A stretch of 64,000 nucleotides of DNA, from the NCBI GenBank assembly GCA_032164245.1, contig JAVMKO010000003.1:3668651-3732650 (forward strand), written 5' to 3'. This document shows, one piece after another, positions 1-12,900 of the stretch. The number at the start of each line of letters is the position of its first letter. Position 1 is the first letter of the stretch. Origin of the DNA: Sternotherus odoratus (lineage: Eukaryota > Chordata > Testudines > Kinosternidae). The position numbers and the translations under genes are program-made. The notes under the pieces are model-generated. The model did no database searches and had not been told where the DNA came from. It worked only from the letters and a program-made list of their open reading frames with translations.

Positions 1-823
1 CCTCTATGCCTAACAGCCATTGGCAGAAGAACTGGCTTACTCTACTACGTGGCTGGGAGTAGAGCCGGGTGGGAACCTGTTTTCCTCTCCTGCAACTACT
101 TTCAAGAGTTCAGAAACTTTCCCGTTTCACAGCAGAACAAAACAGAAAAAAACAGGTGGAGACTCATTCACCTGGGACAAAGGAGAGCTGGATTCAAGTC
201 CTGTGCGCTAACCACTCAGTTACCCCAAGGCGGCTCCCTCTTTCAGGTCCAACCTGCACCCAAGAGACCTCTCTCGATTGAAGTTCTGCCAAACCCAGGT
301 ATGTTTCTTCAAACAGTTTTGTTTCCAACACTTGGGCATTTTCCAAATAAAAAACGTGTTGTCGAAAAATTCCCAACCGGCGCTAGCTGTGGGAGGGCCT
401 GGAGAGACCCGGATTCCATCGCACATGTGGCTTCAGCTTCCATGGGCGCCACTGCACAGTGATCCCAAGATGAAAAGCAACATGTAGCAGCTTGTCTATG
501 TGGCGACACTTAGGCAAATTAATCCAAATTAATTTTTAAAATGGATCCGTTAAAGTGCATTAAACCCGTGTGGACGTTCACGTTCACAATTAAAGTGGCC
601 TTAATTCGGTTTAATTTAATTCACTTCCAGATGAATGAAGATGAACCAAATTAAAGCCTCTTGAATTCTGGATCAGAGCATCCACACACGTTAGTGAGGT
701 TTAATTCATCCCCTTAATATTTTAACCCGTAGTTAATTTGGTTTAACTGTCCTGACCACGCCCAGTGAGACAAGCCCTAAAAGTTTTGTTCATTTGCTCA
801 GTCGTGTTTTGTTCCACACTCAC
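1..823 (-). other. EFR3B: EFR3B intron 5 (partial; 3' part outside window)
   Basis: Intronic sequence downstream of exon 5. Bases 190-250 resemble a decayed MIR (ggattcaagtcctgtgcgct followed by cactcagt). Bases 515-770 are AT-rich and probably a MITE, listed separately. Nothing else is recognisable. Confidence 0.8.
515..770. mobile_element. possible MITE, TTAA-rich imperfect palindrome
   Basis: An AT-rich stretch with many ttaa motifs and opposed gtgtggacg (571-579) and atccacacac (689-698) segments, giving partial self-complementarity. No target duplication was found, so the limits and class are uncertain. Confidence 0.35.
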
Positions 824-945
824 TTTGTTCTGGTCTCTGGCTCATCGTGACTGGAGTGGCACATCTCGCTGAAGCGACACACAAAGAAGTCATAGCTCCT
901 GTGGTAGGACGGCGTGTCCTCTTCGATGTTCGCGAACTTCACAAA
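824..945 (-). CDS. EFR3B: EFR3B coding exon 5
   Basis: A 122-nt exon with acceptor cattgtcctttccccag above 945 and donor GTGAGT from 823. It encodes [32 protein letters not shown] and HDEPETRT plus AA of a split Lys codon (residues 122-161, phase 2). It contains the strongly conserved [16 protein letters not shown] block. Two places differ from the mammalian protein as I remember it: Cys where I recall Ser in FFVSRF, and the HDEPETRT stretch. The next exon lies outside the window. Confidence 0.95.
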
Positions 946-3900
946 CTGGGGAAAGGACAATGAACAAGACCAAGCGTCAGCCCAGAGGAAGGCAAGCAAA
1001 GGAGGGAGGGAGAAAATGGGTTAATAAACCTCACCACGCTCATCATGAGAAGCAAGCTCCTCACAGAGCAGGTCTCACCGACTCAAAGCAGCACCAGTCC
1101 CTGCCGGAACAACAGAGGCCAAACTTGCAGATATATCTCCACCACTGCAATGATCAACATCCCCCACGACACACCTGTCAAGATCCCTGGGTCCTATTCA
1201 TGCCTATCGAAGCATGTGTGGTACCTCATGCAATGCAATAAACGCCCCGATACCAACGTCGTGGGTGACGCCAGAGAACCACTGCGCTCTCGAATGAACT
1301 CGCACAGGAAAACGATAAAAGACAGACACCGTATCACCAGTGGGTGAACATGTTCACAAAGCGATGGCTCTATATCGGATCTCTCAGTCCTCATCCTCAA
1401 CCGAAACCTGCATGACACCTTCAAAAGACCAGCCCGGGAGCCGAAATTCCTAACTCCGCTGGACACTGAAAATCATAGTCTTAAAGACACTGGCTTATGG
1501 CTTATTAAAACAAACAGTCCCCCGCTAGCCCCCCCTTTTGTCCTATGACTGCAGAGGTGTTAGTGGGCCACTTCTCTGTGAACGGGCTTTTAAAATCTGT
1601 GTTAAATGCTTATGCTAAAACTATCTGTTACCTCACCCACCTTGTCTCTCTAATATCCTAGACCAGGGGTGGGCAAACTTTTTGGCCCGAGGGCCACATC
1701 GGGGCTCCAAAACTGTATGGAGGGCTGGGTAGGAAAGGTTGTGGCTCCCCAAACAGCCTGTCCCCTGCTCCCTATCCACCCCTTTTTCCCATCCCGACTG
1801 CCCAACTCCCCCTGTTCCCTGTCCCCTGACCCCCCTCGTCCCTAACCACTGCCTCTGAATCCCACCCCCTATCCAACACCCCCCCCCCCGTTCCCTGACT
1901 GCCCCGACCCCTATCCACGCCCACTGACAGGCCCCAAGGTATGGGAGTCCCAATCCAACCCACCCCTGTTCCACATCCCCTGATGACCCCTTCCCAGACC
2001 CCACCCCTAACCCCCCCTCCCGGAACCCCACTCCCTATCCAACCCCTGCCCGCAAAGTCCCTTTCAGAATGCGGCCCCTGAACTTGGGCGGAGGACTCAG
2101 AAGGAGCAGGGGCAGCCATGCAGCCGGAGAGAAGCAGTTCTGTCCCCTTCAAAGCAACGTTTCTCTCCGGCTGGTTGCGCAGCCGCCTGGTGCTCCTCCC
2201 GAGTCCTCTGTCTGCATTCGCTGTGATCCCACCACCCGCACCTCCCACCTGCTCCCCTGAGGCTGAAGGTGAGCCTCTCCCCCTGCTCTCCCAATGCCCC
2301 TGAGCTGCCCCAATGAGCCTCTCCCCCTGCTCTCCCAAAGCTCCCTGAGCTGCCCCAATGCCCGGCCCTGGAGCTCTCTGCTAGGGCACCTGTGTTCACT
2401 TTTAAATCCACCCCTGAGCCACCCCACCCGGCCCGAGCCAGCCATGCCGCTAGGCTGCCCAGAGCGCTGGCGGCGCAGCGAGGTGAGGCTGCAGGGGATG
2501 TGCCGGGGGTAGCCTCCTGGGCCAGGAGCTCAAGGGCCGGGCAGGATGGTCCCACAGGCCGGATGTGGCTCACGGGCCGTAGTTTGCCCATCCCTGTCCT
2601 AGACCCAACACAGCCACACCACCACTGCAAATAATCAAAATCTCTCTTCTATCATTCTTAAAGCTTGTATGGGCTCCAGTGATACAAAGAGGACTTAACG
2701 CTGCATTTAGGCACCAGCTGAGGAGACCTCGAATGTCGGAGAATCCTGAGCTGGATAGCCAGCCCTCTGCCAGCCCCCTCCATGGGGGGTCAGGCAGGGG
2801 ATTCGGAGGGGGATGTCACAGATGAGAGCGCAATGTGCTCCGGTGATCCTGGCTGGGGGAGCGGCACCTTGAGGACCTTTTCCCACTGACAAGTTAGAGC
2901 ATCCCTGAGACTGCTCTTAATTGCACTGTAGGCAGCTCAACCTCAGTATCTCCAGGATCTGAAAGGATGGCAAGATGGCATAAAGCCATTTCCTGCCCTC
3001 AGAAGGGCACTGAATGCTGCTCTCCCTGACGTGGGAATCCAGGCCTGAAAAGTGAAGGTTTAAAACAGCATTATGAGACTCCGAAAATCCAACTGGATTC
3101 TTCCCGCTTTTAACATGTGCACGAGGCAGTAGTGCAGATTCTACCCGCAGAACTTAGCTGACAAGTCTGCTGCTGCGGAGAGAACTCACAGGCGCCCTGC
3201 CTCCGCAGGGCTAACCACAGTAAAACCAGGTTGTGTCAGTAACGATCTACAGATCTGGCCTTTGAGAGTCACATTTTCAAGCTTTTCTCTGCAACCACGA
3301 GGGCAAGCGACTTAGCCGATAGTCTGTGCAAGGACCTGAAGCTGAAGCTTTCAGAAAAACATCATATGCCGCAACGCTCAGGATAAAATTGCAAGCATTG
3401 GCATCTTACCTGAACCCCCAGGGAGCAGAAGAGAAGGTCATTGCTTTACTGATTGCAACCTCAGACAAACATCTTAGAACGTTACCAAGGCTGTGATACT
3501 CTGAACACGTTGGATTTATTTTTTCCACGGGGAAAGGCAGAATCCTTGACTTTAGGGGCAGAGGGGGGGCTAAGAATCCCACATGCTTTATTTTTCCACT
3601 CTCCAAACACAGGCACAACCCATTCCCTGGTAAGATTTTGGCTACTGTAGCCCGACAGACAATTCCTGTGCTAATACTATGTGGCACCTATGAAACTGGG
3701 CAGATCAGGATCCGACAGCACATGCAAGGTTTAGTACATCACAAGGGCTGTGTTAGTAGCAGCTGCATTTGGATGGTGGTGTGAGGCAGGCCAGGATATT
3801 CTACAGCCAAGCACTTAAAGCTATCTCCAAAACTGGCCTAATTACTAGTGCAACACGGCAAACACCAAGAGAGGAGCAACTGCTCATGGAAGAAGGTGGC

Positions 3901-6900
3901 TCCTAGAAATGCTTCATTCCAGGAGCTGAAGTCCAGCCTCCAGCCAGCATGAGCTCTCTGCTTCATCGCAAAGTAATGAAGACGGCAGAGACCCACCCTG
4001 ACTTTCACTATGGTTTTATCCTGGCTGGTATGGAGAAAGTGACTAGGGAAGTGTGTTTACCCCTTCACATCACACAAGAGCCAGGGGTCACCCAAAGAAA
4101 TGAATAGGCAGCAAGTTCAACACCATCGTAAGGAAGTATTTCTTCACACAACACAGTTAACCTGTGGAACTCATTGCCAAGAAATGCTGCGAAAGCCAAA
4201 AGTAGAACAGGGTTCAAAACAGAGCTAGATAAGTTCCTGGAGGATAGGTCCGTCAATGACTATTAGCCAAAATGGTCAGGGATGCAACCCCATGCTCTGG
4301 GTGCCTTAAATTTCCAAATGCCAGAAGCTAGGACTGAACGACAGAGGACGGATCACTTGAAATCGCTTTGTTCTGTTCATTCCCTCCGGGGCACCTGGCA
4401 TTGGCCACTGTTGGAAGACAGGACACTGGGCTAGATGGACCCAGTGTCCCCATTCTTACGTCTTCATTTGCAAAATGGGAAGAATATGACTTACCTCAGA
4501 AGTGTCCTAGGTCTACCTAGCTTCTAATACAGTGTCCGTCACCATGGCAACTCAAACTTATAGTGAGCACGTCAAGTCCTCCTCTCAATCCCCATCAGCC
4601 AGATGGGACTAGACTTGATTCTTTTTCTTTTCTCTGCTTGTCTATCCTGCGAGGCTGCTGGGAAAACAGCATCCAAATGGTCCGTCTGTGTCATGTATGC
4701 CATTCAATAAGAACACAAGAACGGCCATATTGGGTCAGACCAAAGGTCCATCTAGCCCAGTGTCCCGTCTTCCGACCGTGGCCAATGGCAGATGCCCCAG
4801 AGGGAATGAACAGAACAGGTAAGTATTCAGTGATCCATCTCCTGTCACCCATTCTCAGCTTCTGGCGAACAGAGGCTAGGGACATCATCCCTGCCCCTCC
4901 TGGCTAATAGCCATTGATGGACCTATTCTCCACGAACTTATCTAGTTCTTTTTTGAACCCTGTTATGGTCTTGGCCTGCACAACATCATCTGGCAAGGAG
5001 TTCCACAGGTTAACTGTGCCTTGTGCGAAAAAATATAACAGGGTTCAAAAAAGAGATAGATAAGTTCATTTTGTTTGTTTTAAACCTGCTGCCTATTAAT
5101 TTAATTTGGTGATCCCTAGTTCTTGTGTTATGAGAAGGAGTAATTAACACTTCCTTATTTATTTTCTCCACACCAGTCATGATTTTATAGACCTCTGTCA
5201 TATCCCCCTTTTCCAATCTGAAAAGTCCCAGTCTTATTAATCTCTCCTCATATGGAAGCTGTTCCGTACCCCTCATCATTTTTGTTGCCCTTTTGTGAAC
5301 TTTTTCCAGTTCCAATATTTCTTTTTTGAGATGAGGCAACCACATCTGTCCATATCATGAATTTATATAGAAGCAAGATGATATTTTCAGTCCTATTATC
5401 TAATCCTTCCTTAATGATTCCCAACATTCTGTTCGCTTTTTTGGCTGCCGCCACACATTACACAGATGTTTTCAAAGAACTCTCCACAATGACTCCAAGA
5501 TCTCTTTCTTGAGTGCTAACAGATATTTAGACCCCATCATTTTACATGTACATACATTTGGGATTAGGCTTTCCAGTGTGCATTCCTTTGCATTTATCAA
5601 CACCGAACGTCAGCTGCCATTTTGTTGCCCAGTCACCCAGTTTTGAGAGATCCTTCCGTAGCTCTTTGCAGTCTGCCTTGGTCTTAACTATCTTGAGTAG
5701 TTTTGTATCAGCTGCACCATTTTGCTCAGTCTCTGCCGCACGGGCAGAAGGGTCTGACTCGCCTCTAGGCGCACGACTTTTGCTCTCTTAATAAAATGTC
5801 AGTTCCAGAGAGGAAATGAAAGACGGACTTTGTGCAGCCCAATGAGCCGGCTCAGCAGCACTGGGAACTGTTCCCAGAAAACAGGGACCCACTTTCAACC
5901 GATAAATGCCTCCATTATTTACCAGGAAAAGCAGCAGTGTTATATAACGAACCTTATACCACTGGCTGCACAAGCAGGGAGCCGCCTGCTTAGCTTATTG
6001 CCCATCCGGGTGCTGATTTGGCACAAAACTTGGACCCCAGGGTGAGAGAACTGAGAGGGAGTCTCCTGCCCATCCCCCAGCCAGGGAAGGAGCTAGTTAT
6101 CCCCACAGAAGCCACTGATTTTAATTAGTTTCCAGTGACTGTCACCCTTCAATGTCAGCCGGCACCGGCAGTAATCTCTCCTGGCTAAAGCTGCCTCTCC
6201 TTTTTGGGGAGGTTTGTTTTAGAACAGGGGGGCATTTAGTGCTCCCAAAAAGACGCCCGATTGACTAGTTCCAGAGCAGAGCATCCAGGCAGCATGAGCT
6301 TCTTGAACGCCGTCTGTCTCTTGCCAATCCAGGGACCTCCTCGGGGGGCTGAGAAAGGAGCGCATTCCCCAGGGCCCACTCGATCCGTGGCCCCTCTGCT
6401 CTGCCTGCCAGCGAGGGCTGCAGAGTGGGGCCCACCGCAGTCGGAGCTGTCTGAAAGCAGGGATAATCTCCCTGTGTCTGTTTAGCCAACACCTGGCACA
6501 AGGGGACCCGGATCGGACGGGGGGCTTCTGGATGCGACCTTAATACACAAAATAAACTGGGATGGCAACATCTGTCCATGAGGAACTAGACTCAGACCGA
6601 CAGCACATTTCACTCCAGTAGACAGATCTCAGACCAGAATCGCTTTGTGCTTCGCCTGCCCCGAGATGGACTGGAGCTAGCGACCTGTAGATGAAAGGCT
6701 CCGCTAGCCATTAGCAGTCCCTGATTAACTGTACCAGAGACTCCGGCTCAAACCAAGCCTGGTGAGTGCAGAGGGACCCGTGGTTTTTAATGATGCTCTC
6801 TCTGCTGTACATAGACTGAAGCACATCTGAAGACACCCGGCTGTGCCTCTGGGCTCAGAGTGGGCTGGCGCCAGCCACGCATACTTCAAAGTCCTCCAAA

Positions 6901-9900
6901 GCAGGAGAAGCCAGAGACAGGTACTTAAAGATCAAAGCATCGGCTTTGGCAGACACTGGAAATTTTTTATGACTTCAATTATTAAAAAAAATCAAGGAAC
7001 TAACTTCAAGGGGTTTTTTTAGATAAACATTCGCAGCTAGAGCAATTGGGGTCACCAGGACCCCTGGGCTCACAGCCAGAGCAGCTGGGGTCACCAGGAC
7101 CCCTGGGTTCACAGCCAGAGCAGCTGGGGTCACCAGGACCCCTGGGTTCTAATTCCGAGTTACTGCGGCTCTGCAGATTATTTCCCCACTGTGTCAGCTT
7201 CTCCACCTGTGATACAGGGATAACTATCCTTCCCTACCTCACAGGGTGGCTGTGTTGAGAAACTGCAGCAGGATTCCCTCCCCCCCCCCCCACTCCTTAC
7301 CCCATGACCCCAAACTCACGCTAACAGCCCCAACACACGGCAGCTGTTGGAAGTCTCATGCATGCATCCAAATCCCACTGTAAACTCCTGGAGGATCAAG
7401 CCTTTAAGTACAGCACCGAGCGCCATGGCAGATTTCAGTGCGGAAACACAGCAAAATGAATCCCAGGACCCACACACACCTCTCCCAGTCCTGAGAAGGG
7501 ACCTGCTTATGCAGCGTGACACTCGCGTCATCGTGCAAAGCAGAGCAGTCCACGCGGGGTTAAAGACCAAGCAGCTGCACTTCACCTAACAAGTTGCCTT
7601 GGGCACATAGGAGGGGAGTTGGAAGTCGGGATCTAGAAGGGCTGGAACACACAGGCAGGGCCGGCGACAGAAATTTTGGGGCCCCCTAATCTGATCGTTT
7701 GGGGGCCCCCCCAGCCCAACCAGCGCTCCCTCCCCCCGCAGCTGACAGTGGCGGGGGGCCCCCCAGGCCAGCCGAGGCCCCCCCCAGCCCAGCCCGCGCT
7801 CCCCCCCCCCAGCTGACAGCGGCTGGGGGGGGAAGCCCAGCCGGGGGAGCCCCCAGCCCAGCCCAGCCCAGCCGGTGCCCCCCCCCCCCCCCCCAGCTGA
7901 AAGCGGCTGGCAGCAGTGCGGGGTCCTGCGGGAGCCCGGGAGCGGCGCGAGCCCAGGAGTGGTGCGAGCTGCCCTTGCTGCTCTCCCCCGCCCCCCCGCG
8001 CCCTTTCTCCCCCGGACCTGGCGGGGGAAGCCCTACCGTGCGGCGGAGCCTCCCCGCCCTCACCCGCTTTGCAGGCGGTGGTGCGCCGCTGCCGCCGGCC
8101 GGGCTCACTGCTCCTGCCGGGGACACGCGCGCTCGTCCGCTCCGGAGGGAGCCGCGCCGCCTCCCCGCCCCTTCCCCGCTCTCCAGGCCTGGCGACAAGG
8201 GGGGGGCGACTACGGGTACTGCTGTGTATGGGGCCCCGGACTTAAGGGGGCCCCCCTAAAGTCCGGGGCCCGGTACAGCTGTACCCGTAGTCATCCCCCC
8301 CTGTCGCCGGCCCTGCACACAGGCCCTGGGAATTGTGGGATAGCACTGGTGGACTATCAGAACACAAGCACCACAACCAGGCTTTAGCTCTGTGTCCTCA
8401 CTGCAAAGTGGGCGGGGCTGGGACACAGGTTGGCACCTGCACCCCTGGCCAGAGAGCCCGTGTGCTCCGGGGAATGCAGGCGCGTGTCAGAGGACTGTGT
8501 GTGTGGACAGTAGAGGGTTTGGGGTTCCCACATGTGTCTGAGCCTGATTTCTACACCACAGAGGCTCCCCAAGGGTGCAGAATCTGCATGGGCGAATGGA
8601 TGTCTTTAGGGTACGGTAATAACAGGATTTGCACACCTCCCTGCTAGCCGCCTTGAGACAGGCACGTCAGAGACAGGTGTGAAACAAGCCCCGTGCGAGA
8701 ATGATCAGTATTGGGGTTAACAACGTGTGACTCAGGGAAGGGGAGACATTTGGAAGGTGAGATTTCACAGGCGTGACTCAGCCTGGCTGTCTATAAACAG
8801 CATCCTCACGCCTCCGCCATTAAGTCCATAACGGGAGAGATTGTTTGCGACAAAACTATCCGCTAATGAAGCATGCACCTGAAACTTTTTCTCCTGGGCA
8901 GAGAGGGGAGGAAGCGTCTCATTACTGTTACCCATTCCCCAACCCAAACACACCCCGGGTTCTCCGCAGAAATCGCCCCGAGCATCCCTCTGAATTACGG
9001 AGTGCAAAACAACACCTGGCAGGCAGAGGGTCCCCTCAAGTCAGACCAGAGCCTAGTTGGAATAACTTATTAAGAGTCATTTGCCAGCAACGCAATTGAC
9101 CGTTGAAAAAACCCACAGGGAAATACCACAAACCAGGCGGTAGCCAAATCCTCAGCGTCCGTCGTTATTCCTAAGGCATTTCGGTACATACACACCAAAC
9201 CTGAGCTCCGGGCCAGGGTCAATGACAGAACCCCCTCCCGCATGTGAGCCTCAGTCCTCTGCTCTAACCACTAGGCAATTCTTCCTCAAGGCTGTCCCGC
9301 TTCAGGATCTGGATTGCTATTGCATACGGTCTGTGTTGCTGGCGCAATAATGGGTGAGGAATGAACGGGTAGGGACAGCTTTCCTGATCCTCTCCCCACC
9401 CCTCATTCCTCAGGTCTGAGGCTCACTGGCCGGGGGCTGCGTCAGGGAGGTGCTTCTAGCTGATCTGCCTGCTGAACCTGATCTGTGTAGACACAAAAGA
9501 CTCTGGGTCCAATTTCTGCTCTGAGCTGCGCCGGCAACTCCTCCGAGGGCGTCACAGAGTGGACCTGAATTATTTCTTTTATTCAGCCATCCCCAGGCAG
9601 GGCTGGCGTTAGCCACAAGAGACTGTGTGGAGTTTGGAAGTGCCCCAAAGAGGGGGAAACTGAGGCTGGCCTGCTGCAGAACAACCCCAGGGCTGGAAGG
9701 GACGCACAGGAGCCGGCCGGTCCACTGGCACAGGGATTGAGATGAGCATGAATTGATGGATTCAGATTAACACTACGTAGCTGAGAGCAGCATCCGAGCC
9801 TGCAACCGGCGTAACCAAGAGCAGCCTCTGGCCCTCCGCTTGGCAGACATGACAATCCAGCCCCGCTCAGCAGCAGTGGATTTCCCTTCAGCCCAGCGTT

Positions 9901-12900
9901 TTTCATGGTGCCTCTGGATGGACAGTCCTCACGTTCACACGACTCTACGGCTCCCCTTTCCTCTCCCAAATTGATTCCCAACCACGGGCACCCTCAAAAT
10001 CCACCATTAAATCAACCGAAGGGAACGGGGCTGCGGAGGCCACGCTCCAGAAGGGATTCCACGCTTCTCAAGTATAATCAGCCTCCCGCCGCCGGGGGCG
10101 TCCCTCTCATTTAAAAAGCGGATCTTTCTCCCACCGTGCAGCTCAGCTGCTGATAAACCCGGCTCCCTTTCGCAAAGTGACTCTTGCCGGGGTCCTACTA
10201 GCTGTGGCCGAACCTCTTCCCCTCGGTCCTAGGCTGCCCCATTGCATCTGGCAGGGGAACCGGATGGAGACAGCCCCAGTGTTGTCTTTGGGGTCGGATC
10301 TTCCCACTCACCCACAGCTCCCCGTTGGCTTGCGGGAGCGCGGAGGAGGGTCTGATCAGCACAGCGCGAGCACCGGAAAGAAACGTCTGGAGCCCAGCAG
10401 CAGACGACTGTCACCTCCAATCCCTTGGCAAGCTGAACCTTTACTCCCCCCCCACAGGTGCGAGCCGGCGTGAAATAGCAACTCCCATTCAAATCCCTCC
10501 GCGCCAGGCAGCCCAGCACAGGAGGTGGCAGCTGCTGCCACAAACCGAAATACAGGTCTGTCGCCTCTCGCTTCCCGTCTGCCTCCCTGGGTCTCCCCTG
10601 GCCTGCACGACACCCGGGCAGGTGGTGAGCAGAGACTCCAGCGGGTACAATGAACACACTTGGCAGACCCCTCACCTCTGCTTCTGAGCCCGATGCGAAT
10701 TGCCTCATCCCCCTTTGTGGGGCCCCCTTTGCCTCATCCCCCGTAGAGTGGAGCCCTGGGATCCATGCTCCGGTTTATCGGAGCTGCTAAAGGCTGGGGG
10801 GGGTTGGACAGAGAGTTCCAATTCTGATTTAGGGAGGCAGTGTTGCCAAGTGCTTTAAGCACCGGACTGGGAACCCGGAGCTTCTGACTTCTAATCCCAG
10901 CTCCGCCACGAACCCTTTCTGCAGCCGAAGGCCGAACACTTAACCGCTCTGTGTTTCAGGTTTCCCGCCTGCAGAAGGATGCCACAGAGATAAGGAGGCA
11001 GGGAGAGGAAGTAATTCCTGTTCACAGAGTGCTCTATATTACAATGCATCAGAATGAACCGGTGGGAGGAGGGGGAGAAACCACTGCCCTCTACTGGATG
11101 GACCCAGTACAGCTCAACTGTGTGTCATAGGCCTTCGACAGCTAGTGGAGATTCGCCTTTCCCTGAACAAATACACGCTTTCTGACTGGGAGAATATGAT
11201 TCTATCCTAGGATTCCAATCAAACGGCCATAGAGGGTTAAATGCAGAGTCATTACAGTCAGAGACGGTGCCGCAACGCCACTCCAGCCTGCCGACAGCAG
11301 CGTTGTGCTACTGGAGCTGGACCGATCGATGATCTTGCCTCTCTGATGTCTGTAGATTAATAGCTCCGCTGATGGATGCACTGTGGCAGTTTCCCATCAC
11401 TTCCAATTTGGAGCCATTAACATGGTTGAAGAACAGGGTGTGAAAGCTTTTGACTCGGCCTCTGGTTTTCATGCGGGGATATTTATAACCCACGCTGCTC
11501 CGGGGAATGTTCTGTTCCGTGGCGAGAGAGGCAGAACACAACACAGGGCTGGCCGGCCTGCCAGCTGGGATGCAGCCACTGGCCGGGACCCAGGAGCGGG
11601 GTTCCCCGTCCAGCCAGAGCGTGGTCGATTACACAGCCAAATCTCGAGCCAAGAGCTTGGAGATGCATCCACCCGAGTTCAAACAGGAGAGCTGTGAACA
11701 GAGTCACCCACCCGCCTGGCTAAGCCAGAGAAAGCTATGGGCCTCCGCTGGCTAAGGGGTCAAAACTAGCAACGCTGAAGTCATCAAGCCAAGTTCCCAG
11801 AGGTCCACAGGGTCCTCAAAAGCCAAATTGTCACCTAAACCTAGTGCTCCCGAGAAACGAAGCAACTGATACGCGCTTCCAGACATCCCACCAAATGCAG
11901 GTGCGAAGAGCCATCGTACGAGCAGTTACACGCTGGAGGCAGCACCCTGTAGTAGTTAGAGCAGGGGATTGTGAATCAGGACTTCTGCCCTGTGTGGTTT
12001 GGAGGAAGTCATTTCACCACTCCGTGACTCGGTTTTCCCATCTGTAGAATGGGGGTAATGTTACATCCTTGAGCTGGTCAAAATTATTTCTTGCAAATGC
12101 AGTCACTGTCTAACTCAGCCCTTTCCCTGCTCACAAACTGCACACGAACCCAGCACGATTTGCAAGAAGTTTACCAGCTGTTCAAAATTGTTCATGGTGA
12201 GTGTTCAGTATTCATCCGAGGATCTCAAAGAGCACTGCAGGGCTGAGCAATGAGACAACCCCTGCTCTCCAGAGGGGGAAACTGAGGCACGGAGCTGTGA
12301 CGTTGACTGCCCAAGGCCACACAGCAAGTCAGGAGGAAAGAAAGGAAAAGAACCCAGGCGTCCTGATCCTCAGCTCTCAGGGAGTCTTGATCCAGGCAGC
12401 TGGGCTTGCTCTGACAGTGTCCGTCCTGCTCACTCCTGCAGCTGCGACCCTGCCGGCAGCCTGTAGCTACAAGAGGAAGGAAGGGAGCCCGGCGGGGTGG
12501 CAAGCCGTAGCAGCCAGGCTAAGCTTGCTCCAGCCAACGTTGCTCTCTCTGTGTCTCTGAACTGAACAAAAAGCTGCTGTTAAGAATCTGCTTTGTCCAA
12601 CTCCCTTCCATGGTTCAGCCTTTGTCCAGAGGGACGGAGCTCTAACAATTCCCCAGCAGGACTCGGGTACCACACTTCACAGGGCCTGGGATTTGTCTAG
12701 GATTGTCACAGCTGAACACAAAGGGAAAGATCAGCCTCTGGCCACACAGACCAGCAATCAGCAGAGCCCTTCTGCGGGGACTTCTACTAAGCTTGCAGAG
12801 CAGAGTCCAAAGAAAGAGGACCAAGGTCAATCCACACCTTGCAGGACTGTCCCCTGCAACTTCTTCCCGATCCCTTGTACAGGAGGAGAAACTGAGGCAC

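Noticed and set aside
1633..2630. Gly-rich minus-strand frames of 130-190 codons
   Set aside because: They cover the C-rich interior of the hAT element 1664-2596; not transposase.
7699..8387. Pro- or Gly-rich frames of 170-186 codons
   Set aside because: They lie in the low-complexity interior of the hAT-like element 7656-8315.
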